Positions 24,744 through 34,069 of a DNA stretch of 64,000 nt are shown piece by piece. This stretch comes from Clostridia bacterium (GTDB taxonomy: Bacteria; Bacillota; Clostridia; Christensenellales; Aristaeellaceae): positions 89,812 through 153,811 of the forward strand of contig JAFUDS010000001.1 in assembly GCA_017464305.1 (NCBI GenBank), in the 5' to 3' direction. The stretch's first letter is position 1. Every line of letters begins with the position of its first letter. Under the pieces are notes generated by a model. It was not told the DNA's origin, ran no database searches, and saw only the letters and a list, made by a program, of their open reading frames with translations. The position numbers and the translations under genes are program-made.

Positions 24744-24949
24744 TTAGTCTTCCAGATAACAAACCGGTTTCCCAGTTTCCTTCGCGTACTTAATCTCTGA
24801 TCGCGTGCTGGAGCCAATGTATGGTAGTATCCATTGAACGCACGCTGAAAAGACGGAGACGCCGGATCACCGCGCATGATCTCAGCGTATTTGTCAAGTC
24901 CGAGGCTTCTCGTGAGCTGCGCCCGCATGATTTCCGATGCGGTAATCAT
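24744..24949 (-). pseudogene. Chimera of two broken genes: unknown N-terminus and DUF4406-like C-terminus
   Basis: From 24949 the minus strand reads MITASEIMRAQ, then SPSFQRAFNG, which resembles the start of a small Clostridial hypothetical protein. At about 24836 the coding sense passes to another frame that reads WILPYIGSSTRSEIKYAKETGK and ends CYLED at 24744. That second piece is the C-terminus of the same deoxyribosyltransferase-like family as the fragment at 19449. Neither piece has its other half. Confidence 0.5.
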
Positions 24950-24983
24950 TGTACCGCCTTGTCAGCCGTGAAACAGAAACAGC

Positions 24984-25097
24984 TCACGACTGCTTTCCAT
25001 ATGTCATTTCAATGTACTTCTGCTCCCATACGGGATCCCGCTCGCCGCCGTATTCACTGATCCGGCAGTCATGCCACAGATCATCACGTTTGATTTC
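24984..25097 (-). pseudogene. Short coding remnant overlapping the end of the permease-kinase gene
   Basis: A frame of about 37 codons ends YIEMTYGKQS at 24984 and contains DCRISEYGGERDPVWEQKY. It looks like genuine C-terminal protein sequence, but it has no start and runs into the 3' end of the kinase gene in another frame. I do not recognise it. Confidence 0.3.
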
Positions 25098-27906
25098 TCT
25101 GAAGCGCGGTGCGAATCGTATCCATCATTTTTTGCAGATCAATCGGTTTTGCTATGTGTCCTTGCATGCCTGCCTGCTCTGCGGCCTGTTCGTCCTCCTT
25201 AAAAGCGTTTGCCGTCATCGCGATGATCGGAATTCCCGCAAGATCAGGATTGCCTAAAGCGCGAATCGCCCGTGCTGCCTCATAGCCATCCATGACAGGC
25301 ATCTGTATATCCATCAGGATGGCGTCATAATAGCCAGGCTGGGAAGATGTGATCATATCTACTGCTATCTTCCCGTTTTCTGCTGTCTCCACCGTAAAGC
25401 CAGCCTGCGACAAGATCATGGAGGCAATCTCCATGTTGATGGCATTGTCTTCTACAAGGAGAAGCCGTTTGCCGGTAAAGTCCATTTCGGAAGCTGTTTC
25501 CGCCTCGGCCGATTCCGTCTCATCGGCCTTATTCATCAAACTGCGCACATCTTTTTCTTCAGCCAGCCTGAATTTGATCCGGATGATGATCGTTGTACCA
25601 GCGCCTGGCGCAGTCAGCACATCAATCGCACCGCCCATGAGATCGACGAGGCTCTTGGTGATCGACATACCCAGCCCGGTTCCTTCCACGCCGCTGACTG
25701 TAGAAGTTCGCTCTCTTTCAAAGGCAATAAACATCTTTTCAGCAAACTCTTTAGACATGCCGATGCCGTTGTCCTGCACACGGATCTCATAGGACCCGTA
25801 ATCGTTTTCCGCAGCACCTGTTTCCAGGAGTGAAACAGTGATCGTTCCTCCCTCCGGCGTAAACTTGTATGCATTGCTCAGGACATTGAGGAGAACACGG
25901 TTCAGGCTGTTTTTATCGCACCAGACATAGCGGTTTTGCACCTGACTTGTGTGAACCTCAAAATCCAGGCGCTTCTGTTTCATCTGCTCAGAAAACAAAT
26001 TCTTGATTTCATTAAATAAAACACACAGATCCAGTGGAGCATACTCCAGTTCGATCTTTCCATTTTCAATGCGGCTCATCTCCAGAATGTCATTGATCAG
26101 CGCAAGCAGGTGCTGGCTGGAGCCGTCGATTTTATCAAGGTATTCGTTGATTTTAGCGGGATCGGTTTCCTTTCGCGCCAGGCCGGTGTAGCCGATGATC
26201 GCGTTCATAGGGGTGCGGATATCGTGTGACATGTTGAAGAGAAACCTGCTTTTGGCAAGACTGCTTTCCACTGCATGAATTTTCTCTCTTTCGGAAGCTT
26301 CATGCTTTTTCCGGACAACATTCTGCACATACAGCATCACGGCGAGGCCCACGAAGATGATCGCAAAAAGGATGACACCTCCCTGGGTTAGAGCCTGCTT
26401 CATCTGATCGGCGTTGTTCCCTGTAATGAGCAGCTTTGCCATCCACATCAGCGCGGAATATACCAGCAGTGCAAACAATACAACGCCCGATGTGGACATG
26501 CCGCTATATTCCGTGAGCGTGCTTCTGACAACGGTTTTCCAGTAGAAGACAAAGCCGAGCAGACACCACAAAGAGAGAAGCAAAAAGGCCTCACTGCCCA
26601 TCGCCTCCATGGCAGCCAGTCGTGGGACAAGCTGAACGATGACAAAGATTGCGGAAAGGATGGTTCCAATCAATCCCGTTATCATAGTTCTTCTGTTTCC
26701 CTCAGCCCGTGCGAGCTTCCAGGCAGCAGCGGAAGAGTATCCGAAACCGACAATTGCGCCAAAGGATGTGAGATCCACAAACCAGTTCAGCGTGTTTCTG
26801 CCAAGCAGGGACAGCATAATGGAGAGCACCATGATAAACACGATGCTGTAGGTTGTTTTCGAGAATTTCTCGGAAAGGATACGATCCTCCGCCATCGTTG
26901 ACAGAACACGGGTCGTTGCCCGATACCCGCCAATGATACCCGTCAGAATGGCTGCAACAGCTGTCAGCGTCATAATGGTCAACCCAGGGGTCCCCATGAT
27001 GGCTTTGGCGGCATAGAAAGTAGGTACGGATGCCACTCCGTTCACGTTTTCAAGACCGGCTATATACTCCTGCCAGGAAGAAAATCCGTCTGGAACGGAA
27101 GCGATACTGACAAACGCCATGGAAATATACGCGGCAGCCGCTGCCAGGATGGCAATGAAAAGAACCTTCTTTGAGTTCTTGATTGGGAATTTGAAATGCG
27201 CGGTATCAAACGATGTCACCTCAAAACCCACAAAGGCCCAGGGAGCCAGAATAATCAGGCTGAAAACAGCGTAGGTGTTATTGAAGCCGGAAGTCCCAAA
27301 AGCGCTCAGCGCTCCATTTGCGAAGGCATGTGGCAGGCAGAATGCTGCCGTCACGACGATTCCCGCGAACAGAACGATGGAAAGGACGGTGTGAATCCGC
27401 TGCAGCGCAGGTTTTGCCGCCACGAAGAGAATGCCTGTACCCGCAAGCACCAGCACAGATACCAGTGTCTCGCCCAGATAAATGGTATGTCCGGAAACTG
27501 TGTAGTGAATGCCGCTTTGTGCCGCGCCGGAAAACAGCGTACGAACGATAAAGAACAGTGCTGTACCATTGAGAAAAACAATGGTCAGGTATGACAGGCA
27601 CAAAAACCATGAGCTCAAAAAGGCATGATCTCTCCCGAAGGCTTCTTTGGTATAGGCGTATATGCCGCCCGTTACTGATGATCTGCCCATCATATATGTC
27701 AGGTTACTGGCAATGATCAGCATGATGATCATACCGATCAGCATGGAAAGCATGGTACCCAGCGGCCCGGCAACCGGAAGAAATGTCGTGCCAGGCATGG
27801 CGAAAACGCCCCAGCCGACCATACAGCCAAAAGCCATCGCCCAGACATCAATCACGGACAGATAACGGTCCAGCGGTTTTGAAGTATGTGGCTTGCGTGT
27901 ATCCAT
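25084..27906 (-). CDS. Amino-acid permease (APC) fused to hybrid histidine kinase
   Basis: This 940-residue protein starts at ATG 27906 after GAAGGAGGAAA. Residues 1-510 form an APC-superfamily transporter with about 12-14 membrane segments; the first contains [13 protein letters not shown], the glycine-rich substrate-binding helix of amino-acid permeases. After a last helix and short coiled coil comes a HisKA domain ([10 protein letters not shown], His561), an ATPase domain ([26 protein letters not shown]) and one receiver (from about 819; [14 protein letters not shown]). The transporter half is complete, so it may still move its ligand while signalling, as proposed for CbrA-type kinases with SSS-family modules. 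It is 32 bases downstream of the PAS kinase, probably one operon. Confidence 0.93.
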   Translation of the reverse strand: MDTRKPHTSKPLDRYLSVIDVWAMAFGCMVGWGVFAMPGTTFLPVAGPLGTMLSMLIGMIIMLIIASNLTYMMGRSSVTGGIYAYTKEAFGRDHAFLSSWFLCLSYLTIVFLNGTALFFIVRTLFSGAAQSGIHYTVSGHTIYLGETLVSVLVLAGTGILFVAAKPALQRIHTVLSIVLFAGIVVTAAFCLPHAFANGALSAFGTSGFNNTYAVFSLIILAPWAFVGFEVTSFDTAHFKFPIKNSKKVLFIAILAAAAAYISMAFVSIASVPDGFSSWQEYIAGLENVNGVASVPTFYAAKAIMGTPGLTIMTLTAVAAILTGIIGGYRATTRVLSTMAEDRILSEKFSKTTYSIVFIMVLSIMLSLLGRNTLNWFVDLTSFGAIVGFGYSSAAAWKLARAEGNRRTMITGLIGTILSAIFVIVQLVPRLAAMEAMGSEAFLLLSLWCLLGFVFYWKTVVRSTLTEYSGMSTSGVVLFALLVYSALMWMAKLLITGNNADQMKQALTQGGVILFAIIFVGLAVMLYVQNVVRKKHEASEREKIHAVESSLAKSRFLFNMSHDIRTPMNAIIGYTGLARKETDPAKINEYLDKIDGSSQHLLALINDILEMSRIENGKIELEYAPLDLCVLFNEIKNLFSEQMKQKRLDFEVHTSQVQNRYVWCDKNSLNRVLLNVLSNAYKFTPEGGTITVSLLETGAAENDYGSYEIRVQDNGIGMSKEFAEKMFIAFERERTSTVSGVEGTGLGMSITKSLVDLMGGAIDVLTAPGAGTTIIIRIKFRLAEEKDVRSLMNKADETESAEAETASEMDFTGKRLLLVEDNAINMEIASMILSQAGFTVETAENGKIAVDMITSSQPGYYDAILMDIQMPVMDGYEAARAIRALGNPDLAGIPIIAMTANAFKEDEQAAEQAGMQGHIAKPIDLQKMMDTIRTALQRNQT

Positions 27907-27938
27907 GTATTTCCTCCTTCGGGATCAGATAGCGCCGA

Positions 27939-30900
27939 TCAAGCCTGGATAAGGCCTTCCAACGTCCTGAACAATGCCTCCGGCTCCACAGGTTTGGACA
28001 GGTGCGCGTTCAGTCCCGCCTGCATGCTGCGCTGCACGTCCTCATCAAAGGCGTTGGCTGTCAGGGCAATGATCGGGATCGTCTTTGCATCCGCTCTGTC
28101 CATAGCCCGGATCATTCGGGTCGCCTCCAGACCATCCATCTCCGGCATACGCATATCCATAAGGATCGCATCGTAATATCCGGAGGTATGACTCGCAAAC
28201 ATCTCGGTGGCGATTCTGCCATTTTCGGCGTGATCCACTTCAATCTCCCGCATGGAAAGCACCATCATCATGATCTCCGCGTTGACCGCCACATCCTCCG
28301 CCAGCAGAACACGCCGCCCCTTCAGGTCAGCTGTCTCATGCTCCAGACGGGTGTTCTTTTTCTTGAAGGCTTCCCGGAACTCATCCATTACCGTTCCCGC
28401 AAACAACGGCTTCGCAACAAAGGTATCCACACCGGCGGCTTTCGCTTCTTCAGCAATGTCCTCCCAGCTGTAGGAAGTCAGGATGATGATCGGCGTTTCA
28501 TGACCAACGACTTTTCGAATTTGTCTTGTTGTTTCAATACCGTCCATTTCCGGCATCCGCCAGTCTACCAGAATCAGATTGTAGGGCTCCCGTCTGGCGT
28601 GACGGAGCCTGACCATCTCGATTCCATCCAGCCCGGACAATGCTTTTTCACACCGGATACCAACTTGCCCCAGAACAATCTGCGCATGTTCGCAGGCCAC
28701 GGGATCATCATCAATGACCAATACACACATATCATCGGGATGAACAATACCGTATTCTTCGACCGCTGTTGTTCTGTCTGAATCAAGCAGTGTGATGGTA
28801 ACAGTGAAGGTCGTACCTTTCCCTTTTTCACTCTCCACTTCAATATTGCCGTTCATCAGCTCAACGATGCTTTTTGTGATGGGCATGCCGAGCCCCGTAC
28901 TGCCGTACTTGCTGGTAGAGGAGGAATCCTCCTGGGAGAAAGTGTCGAAGATCTTTGGCAGGTATTCTTTGCTCATGCCGATGCCGGTGTCCCTGAAAGT
29001 GAAGCGAAGAGTCGTTTTTCCGTCAAACTGTGCGACCGTCTCAATGGTAAAGGAAACCGTCCCGCCTTCCGGGGTAAATTTGACTGCGTTGCCGAGGATG
29101 TTGATCATCACCTGGCGCAGCTTCATGTCGTCGCCGATATAATAGTCCCTGACATCTCCGCTGGTCCAGCAGTCATATTTCAGGCCCTTGTCCCGGCACT
29201 GACCGCTGATAATGGTATTCACCTGTTCCAGCACCTTTGCAAAGGAGAACTCCTCGCTCTTGATTGTCATACGGCCCGATTCGATCCGGCTCATGTCCAG
29301 GATATCGTTGATGATGCTCAGAAGATGATTGGCGGATGTGCCAATTCTGGACAGATACTCCTTCACTTTTTCACTGGCGGAGGGTTCGTTCATGGCAATG
29401 TTATTCAGCCCGATGATGGCGTTCATGGGGGTGCGGATCTCATGACTCATGTTGGACAGGAATGCCGTTTTTGCCTTGCTGGCCTCCTCCGCTGCAGCGA
29501 GCGCTTCCGCCAGCGCGTGATTTTTTGCCATAGACTCGCGCATTTCCGCATCGATCACAGTGAATCCAACGCCCACCTTATGCACGAGATTATCATCCCT
29601 CTCTCCGGGATGGCGGACGCCAGCCATGCGCAGCATCTCGTAGTATTCTACACCGTTTCTTTTCGCCAGATAGCGATAGGCCATGATGGATTCTGTTTTA
29701 AGCCTCCGCCTTATATTCTCCGGATCGATAAAGTGGAGGAAGCCCTCCCTGTATTCCGGATCCACATACCGCTCGCAGTACTCGGTGAATCGTGCATGGT
29801 ACGGGAAGTGCACTCCTACCTGGGTCAGGTCCGGATCACTTGTGTCTGCCCGATAGCAAACGGCGTCATCCGCGTCCACATCCACATGATAGACGCTCCG
29901 GTAGTCCGACGCCATGGCCGTGATCATGCTGTCCAGTTCCTTCTGGCGGTCTTCCTGAGCCATAATCTGCTCATGCAGCGCAAGCTTTTCCTCCAATTCC
30001 TGCTGTTTTGCACGCGCCTCCGCTTCGGCGGTTTTGATCCGGGTCATCTCTGTTACGTCCACACACATGCCCAGCAGGCAAAGCCGCCCGGAGGGTTCCC
30101 GGAAAGTGATTTTCGTCGTCTGCAGGTTATGGAAATCAGTACCTGTCGCATCCGGCACATCTTCGAAAAAGATATAGGCCTTGTCCATCGTCAGGGCTTT
30201 GCGGTCATCTTCCACAAAATGATCTGCAGTGGCCTGATCGAAGATCTCATGGTCTGTAAGTCCGACGACTTCTTCAGGACTTGTCTTGCCCGCGTATTCT
30301 GCAAAGGCCTGGTTGCAGGCAAGATATTTCCCCGTCGACACTTCCTTGGAGAAGCTCATGGCGGGCATATTGGACAGCATCGAGGAGATAGATCCCATCA
30401 GCTCAGCCAGCCTGGCTGCCGACTGAACTTCTTCATTCAGTCTGCGGTTTTCCGCCTCTGCTTTTTTCGCGTCATCAAGCGCTTTTTGATAGGCCTGTCC
30501 CTGACGAACCTCTTCATCTATGTCTTTAAATCCCATCATGACACCGATTCGCCCGCCAGGCATATGGATCTTCCCAAAGTCGATCCGGTAATGCCGCGAT
30601 CCGGACTTCAGGGATCGGATAAAATTGACAGAGAATCGATCTCTGGTCTCAAACTTCTTCAGAATGTACGGCAGGCTCATCTGCTCCTGCATCCGTTCCT
30701 GGTCTTCCGGCGCGATCATGGTGTTTACGTATTCCGTCTTGGTGTCCGTATATCTGGCGTGGCTTAGTGCATTTCGGATAGCCTCGTCATGCACCTGATC
30801 CATGTCCGAATGATACAGCGACATCTCTTCTGTGACCACATCGTTGATCAGGTACACCGTGTTGTAAGCTGTGGTCAGCGTAGAAATCACCGCGTCTCTT

Positions 30901-31334
30901 GTGGCTGTGTCTGTTTCCCGTTGAAGTTTTTTATCCGTTATGTCGGAAATGAAAACAACATAGACTCTGCCGTAGGCTTTGGTCTCCGCCAAATGCCCGT
31001 AGTCGTCCACCCAGCGGACAGCGCCGTCCCGCCGGATGATACGGTATTCGGCATAATCCATCTGCTCGTCGCTGGTGGCGATCTGATGAATAATGGATGA
31101 TGAGATTCGGTCATAGTCATCCGGATGCACCATCCCCCTGAAAGTGTATCCTGTCAGGCTTTTGAACTCCTCCAGGCTGCTGCACCCGTAGATATCAAAT
31201 ACAGCCTTGTTTGCGTATATTAATTCTTCCGGTTCATCCGCCCTGTAGATAAAAAATCCACCAGGCATGTGTCCTCCGATTTCCTCGATGATGGACAATG
31301 TGCCCTCATTCAGTTCAAAGTTTCTGCCCTTCAT
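27939..31334 (-). CDS. Cytoplasmic PAS-domain hybrid histidine kinase with two receivers
   Basis: This 1131-residue kinase starts at ATG 31334 after CAGGAGGG. It has no signal peptide or membrane helix. Residues 1-140 are a PAS_3 domain (VHPDDYDRI, RRDGAVRWVDDYG, VVFISDITDKK). At least two more PAS-like domains follow (about 145-285 and 310-430) and a further PAS-like region before the H-box SHEIRTPMNA (His631). The ATPase domain has NAVKFTPEGG, DTGIGM and GSTGLGMPITK. Receiver 1 (from about 866) has DDD and LVDWRMPEMDG; receiver 2 (from about 1008) has LAED and LMDMRMPEMDG. The ligands of the PAS domains are unknown. No output regulator is encoded nearby. Confidence 0.93.
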   Translation of the reverse strand: MKGRNFELNEGTLSIIEEIGGHMPGGFFIYRADEPEELIYANKAVFDIYGCSSLEEFKSLTGYTFRGMVHPDDYDRISSSIIHQIATSDEQMDYAEYRIIRRDGAVRWVDDYGHLAETKAYGRVYVVFISDITDKKLQRETDTATRDAVISTLTTAYNTVYLINDVVTEEMSLYHSDMDQVHDEAIRNALSHARYTDTKTEYVNTMIAPEDQERMQEQMSLPYILKKFETRDRFSVNFIRSLKSGSRHYRIDFGKIHMPGGRIGVMMGFKDIDEEVRQGQAYQKALDDAKKAEAENRRLNEEVQSAARLAELMGSISSMLSNMPAMSFSKEVSTGKYLACNQAFAEYAGKTSPEEVVGLTDHEIFDQATADHFVEDDRKALTMDKAYIFFEDVPDATGTDFHNLQTTKITFREPSGRLCLLGMCVDVTEMTRIKTAEAEARAKQQELEEKLALHEQIMAQEDRQKELDSMITAMASDYRSVYHVDVDADDAVCYRADTSDPDLTQVGVHFPYHARFTEYCERYVDPEYREGFLHFIDPENIRRRLKTESIMAYRYLAKRNGVEYYEMLRMAGVRHPGERDDNLVHKVGVGFTVIDAEMRESMAKNHALAEALAAAEEASKAKTAFLSNMSHEIRTPMNAIIGLNNIAMNEPSASEKVKEYLSRIGTSANHLLSIINDILDMSRIESGRMTIKSEEFSFAKVLEQVNTIISGQCRDKGLKYDCWTSGDVRDYYIGDDMKLRQVMINILGNAVKFTPEGGTVSFTIETVAQFDGKTTLRFTFRDTGIGMSKEYLPKIFDTFSQEDSSSTSKYGSTGLGMPITKSIVELMNGNIEVESEKGKGTTFTVTITLLDSDRTTAVEEYGIVHPDDMCVLVIDDDPVACEHAQIVLGQVGIRCEKALSGLDGIEMVRLRHARREPYNLILVDWRMPEMDGIETTRQIRKVVGHETPIIILTSYSWEDIAEEAKAAGVDTFVAKPLFAGTVMDEFREAFKKKNTRLEHETADLKGRRVLLAEDVAVNAEIMMMVLSMREIEVDHAENGRIATEMFASHTSGYYDAILMDMRMPEMDGLEATRMIRAMDRADAKTIPIIALTANAFDEDVQRSMQAGLNAHLSKPVEPEALFRTLEGLIQA

Positions 31335-31454
31335 GCCTGATGCCCTCCTGTAAAATGATAGGTTTCGCCAAATAACAAGCTTCTACATCACTGACGCTTC
31401 CATTAACCCTTGTGCATTGAGAGCTTGGTCCGCCCATTCCGCTGACAGGTGAAT

Positions 31455-31676
31455 TCACATCAAATTTGGATTTGCGGGTGAATTGGGAGCATCAAGTACA
31501 TAAGCAGGCAAATCCGCCATACCGATTTCGTTCAATTCTTCATCTGTTCCAGCTTTATTGGTTTTTACGATGGAGAATGCGAGCAGTCTTTCTCCTAATA
31601 AAATCATTTTAGGCAATTCAAATGACGATGGGGCCATTTGACAGATCGTATTTTCTACAAATTTCTGAAATACCAT
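31455..31676 (-). CDS. Small hypothetical protein coupled to Xre-type regulator
   Basis: This 73-residue protein starts at ATG 31676, placed over the stop codon of the helix-turn-helix gene (AAATGAGATGG), so the two are coupled. It opens MVFQKFVENTICQ, has a hydrophobic MILLGERLLAFSIV stretch in the middle and ends with a proline- and asparagine-rich tail (LDAPNSPANPN). It has no signal peptide. I do not recognise the family; position suggests a partner or antagonist of the regulator. About 120 bases without a gene separate it from the PAS kinase. Confidence 0.6.
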   Translation of the reverse strand: MVFQKFVENTICQMAPSSFELPKMILLGERLLAFSIVKTNKAGTDEELNEIGMADLPAYVLDAPNSPANPNLM

Positions 31677-31677
31677 C

Positions 31678-31923
31678 TCATTTATCCTCCGATGAAGTTT
31701 CAATAGAGCCTACATCATTGTCGTCATTCTGGATTTCAACAATCTCTTCAATTTTACAGTTAAGGGCAGAACAGATCTTTTCTAAAACCGCCATCCTGAC
31801 ATCTTCGTCGCATCCCAGCTTGGCCATAGCATTTGTGCTAATCCCCGCCATATGAGTCAGCTCTGTTTTGCTTATTCGTTTATCAATCATCAATTTCCAT
31901 AACCTGTTATAACTCACACTCAT
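31678..31923 (-). CDS. Xre/Cro-type helix-turn-helix regulator
   Basis: This 81-residue DNA-binding protein starts at ATG 31923 (SVSYNRLWKLMID). The helix-turn-helix reads KRISKTELTHMAGISTNAMAKLG (about residues 14-36), followed by a conserved EKICSALNCKIEEIVEI helix, as in the small Xre-type (HTH_26) proteins of conjugative elements. It sits next to the candidate oriT and is driven by its own promoter, which overlaps a perfect palindrome. Autoregulation and control of transfer genes are therefore likely, though inferred. Confidence 0.85.
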   Translation of the reverse strand: MSVSYNRLWKLMIDKRISKTELTHMAGISTNAMAKLGCDEDVRMAVLEKICSALNCKIEEIVEIQNDDNDVGSIETSSEDK

Positions 31924-31980
31924 ATCATAACCTCCACATCTAAGCAAAGCAGCATCAGCTGGCTACTTCGTAGCAACCTC

Positions 31981-32021
31981 AGTATAGCATAGGGACACCG
32001 GACATGCAAGAAATTCTTGCA
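31981..32021 (-). promoter_or_regulatory. Promoter and 17-base palindromic operator of the Xre-type gene
   Basis: On the minus strand, TTGCAT (32004-32009) and TATACT (31981-31986) are 17 bases apart, with TG two bases before the -10 box. The perfect palindrome TGCAAGAAATTCTTGCA (32005-32021) overlaps the -35 box. This is an arrangement expected for a repressor that blocks its own promoter. Confidence 0.7.
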
Positions 32022-32082
32022 ATCTTCAAGCATTGAATTATAATGAATACAATCTTTGATGGTAGTCTTTACGAATTCGGGA

Positions 32083-32190
32083 TAATAGTGGCAAGCAATG
32101 CAATCCGGGCCGAATTGCACAAAGCTTGTTGGTAGGCTCCGCCCCCCAAGCCCCTGAGAACCAGAGCTGAAGCTCTGTGGTTGTGTCGTC
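32083..32190. other. oriT: Candidate origin of transfer (oriT, copy 2)
   Basis: The segment lies between the Xre gene and the relaxase terminator. It holds TAGTGGCAAGCAATG, an inverted repeat TGCAAT...ATTGCA, the block GGCTCCGCCCCCCAAGCCCCTG, and the hairpin AACCAGAGC-TGAA-GCTCTGTGGTT. The block order is shared with the copy at 9550. Inverted repeat, conserved core and nearby relaxase and MobC genes are the normal layout of an oriT, but the nic site itself is not identified. A structured RNA is the main alternative. Confidence 0.55.
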
Positions 32191-32229
32191 TTCCTGCGTC
32201 ATCCGACCTTTGGCCTATGCCAATAAGGC

Positions 32230-32290
32230 AAAAAAGAAAAGCCCCTGGGCCAGCTTCGCTGCATAATGCAGTGACTGACCCAGGAGCCTT
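32230..32290 (-). terminator. Terminator after relaxase, end of the conjugation operon
   Basis: Immediately after the relaxase stop, the minus strand reads GGCTCCTGGGTCAG, a loop containing CTGCATTATGCAG, then CTGGCCCAGG and GGCTTTTCTTTTTT. The long stem with a T-run is a clear rho-independent terminator. Confidence 0.8.
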
Positions 32291-32291
32291 G

Positions 32292-33695
32292 TTATCGTTC
32301 TTCATGTTCTTCCCGGCGAAGATCTTTCTCTTCTGGCAGGTAGTCGCGTTCCAGAACATCGAAGTTATACTTGATATGATTCAGCGTTGTGAGTTGCGGT
32401 TTCAGTGTTTCCAGGGCGGCATCATTGCTTTCTTTCTCCGCCTTCAAGGCGTCGTACTCAGCAGAAAGCTCCTTCAGCGTCGGCATCTTTCCATCAACAG
32501 AGGAATAGACAGCCTGCGCTTTTTTGTGTGATTCGATTTCTTCCCGGTGCTCATTGTAGAATTTGGGAGACCATCCAGAAGCTTTATACTGCGCATAAAC
32601 TTCTTTCGTCCGCCGGTAATCTCGGATTGCTTGCCGAAGTTGATTGATCTCTTTCATGCGGTTTTGCTTCTCACGAATGGCGGCATGAAAAGCATTTCGC
32701 TTTGAGCGCAGCTCATCAATCTGATCTTCCAGTTCCTCGATGGAACCAATGTTGTGCTCTTTCAGGAAAATGATCGACTGAGCTTTCGCGTCAATGTTGT
32801 TTCGCTCTGCCCAAATCATGTAGCCTTTGCCTTTCCCTTCACGGAGCTTCGTTTCAACATCAATCAGCCGTTTCACCTGGCTGTAAGTGTATTCGCTCCT
32901 TGGGATTTTCGGAATATGAACAAGATGGCCGTCGAGCACTTGTCTCAATTTTGCTTCAGTATATTCTGCGCCGAGGCTGTCCAGGCGAATATACCGTTCG
33001 CCACCGGGCGGCTTGATGCTGACATGAGCTCCGCGCTTGATCCAGCATCCCGCTTCTTCCATCAGCTGCATGAGCGCGTTAAATCCATCGGGCTGCATTC
33101 GAAGCGCCGCATCAATCGTAATTCGGAGACTATCCCGGCTTGTCAATTTGGATTGATCGCCCTCCCATTTCTCGTAGGAGACAGTTTTGTTCTGCGGAGT
33201 CTGAACGACGGAAAGATGATGTTCCCGGCAAAGCTCGTCGCTGATTTCCGCCACAAGTCGGCTGGAGTTCCACACATTCCTGAATTTATGAGAACCGTCC
33301 AGGGAAGCTGCGCAGAAAACAATGTGATTATGAATGTGCTTCCGATCTGTATGTGTCGCCACAATGAAGGCGTGTTCTCCGTGAAGAAGACGCTCTGCCA
33401 GCTCATATCCAATCTGATTTGCTTCCTCCGCCGACACTTCTCCCGGCTTAAAGGATTGCCGGAGCTGGTAGGCAATCACTTCGTTTTTCTTTCCGCTGCC
33501 AGCATTCATAAGATACTGATTCCGCATTAGCAGGAATTCCTGGTCTGCGGATTCCGGTGCGCAGGCATAAGACGAAATGAATTCTCCGTCCTCTGTCTTG
33601 TCCGGATTCTTTACATAATCGATCCGCGCCTTCATGCACTGAGCAATCGTTTTTCCCCTGTTGATGTGCATGGGAATGATGCGTGTGGTTGCCAT
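32292..33695 (-). CDS. Conjugative relaxase, MobA/VirD2-like (MOBP type)
   Basis: This 467-residue protein nicks and pilots the transferred strand. ATG 33695 is chosen because GGAGG lies five bases upstream. The N-terminal relaxase domain has a candidate catalytic Tyr27 (ARIDYVKNPDKT) and the metal-binding HIHNHIVF motif near residue 120-130, with the preceding FIVATHTD strand. The C-terminal 200 residues are long charged helices, probably coiled coil (EELEDQIDELRSKR, KELSAEYDALKAEKE). It acts with MobC (34070) and the VirD4 coupling protein (58522) at the oriT next to its 3' end. It ends EER, with GAACGATAA at the stop. Confidence 0.93.
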   Translation of the reverse strand: MATTRIIPMHINRGKTIAQCMKARIDYVKNPDKTEDGEFISSYACAPESADQEFLLMRNQYLMNAGSGKKNEVIAYQLRQSFKPGEVSAEEANQIGYELAERLLHGEHAFIVATHTDRKHIHNHIVFCAASLDGSHKFRNVWNSSRLVAEISDELCREHHLSVVQTPQNKTVSYEKWEGDQSKLTSRDSLRITIDAALRMQPDGFNALMQLMEEAGCWIKRGAHVSIKPPGGERYIRLDSLGAEYTEAKLRQVLDGHLVHIPKIPRSEYTYSQVKRLIDVETKLREGKGKGYMIWAERNNIDAKAQSIIFLKEHNIGSIEELEDQIDELRSKRNAFHAAIREKQNRMKEINQLRQAIRDYRRTKEVYAQYKASGWSPKFYNEHREEIESHKKAQAVYSSVDGKMPTLKELSAEYDALKAEKESNDAALETLKPQLTTLNHIKYNFDVLERDYLPEEKDLRREEHEER

Positions 33696-33707
33696 CTGTT
33701 CCTCCAT

Positions 33708-33749
33708 TAAAAAAGAAAACGGCGATCTGTGGTTCACACAAACCGCCGT
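33708..33749 (-). terminator. Terminator-like hairpin just upstream of the relaxase
   Basis: On the minus strand, CGGCGGTTT...AACC...CGCCG forms a stem-loop, followed by TTTTCTTTTTT. The relaxase ribosome binding site comes immediately after. It lies between the CD1845-like gene and the relaxase and could act as an attenuator that lowers relaxase expression relative to upstream genes. Confidence 0.6.
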
Positions 33750-33766
33750 GATGGTGCCTCTGTTTA

Positions 33767-34057
33767 TCAGCAGAGAAGTCCTTCAAAGAATCCGAGAAGG
33801 TGATCCATTCTATTCAGTAGGAAGTTCGCAATCGCCGGAAGTCCGATTGGACTGGCCAGCAGAGCAAGCACCATGAAAGCGATCCCGTTCTGCCAATATC
33901 CGATTGCAAACTCTACCACGGAGAGAACAGCGAACAGTCCGACCGCCAAACCGATGACCGCCGAGGCGATGGAAGAGATGAAGGCAGCCAGGCCAAGCAT
34001 CAGCCTTGCCATCAGCATGAAGGGTGTCAGTGCGATTCTCAGTGTGCGCTTCATCAT
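33767..34057 (-). CDS. CD1845-family small membrane protein
   Basis: This 96-residue, strongly hydrophobic protein has three membrane segments and the IANFLLNRMDHLLGFFEG tail seen in CD1845-type proteins of Clostridial conjugative elements. It lies between mobC and the relaxase, its standard place in Tn1549-like elements. ATG 34057 follows GGAGGAAACGG. Its function is not known; a role at the membrane in transfer is inferred from its fixed location. Confidence 0.8.
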   Translation of the reverse strand: MMKRTLRIALTPFMLMARLMLGLAAFISSIASAVIGLAVGLFAVLSVVEFAIGYWQNGIAFMVLALLASPIGLPAIANFLLNRMDHLLGFFEGLLC

Positions 34058-34069
34058 TTCCGTTTCCTC

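Noticed and set aside
29325-30767. 480-residue plus-strand frame
   Set aside because: Antisense to the PAS kinase, whose domains and codon pattern are clear; the composition is that of a shadow.
32069-32359. 96-residue minus-strand frame across oriT and terminator
   Set aside because: It covers the structured oriT-like DNA, the terminator and the relaxase end; no ribosome binding site or family pattern.
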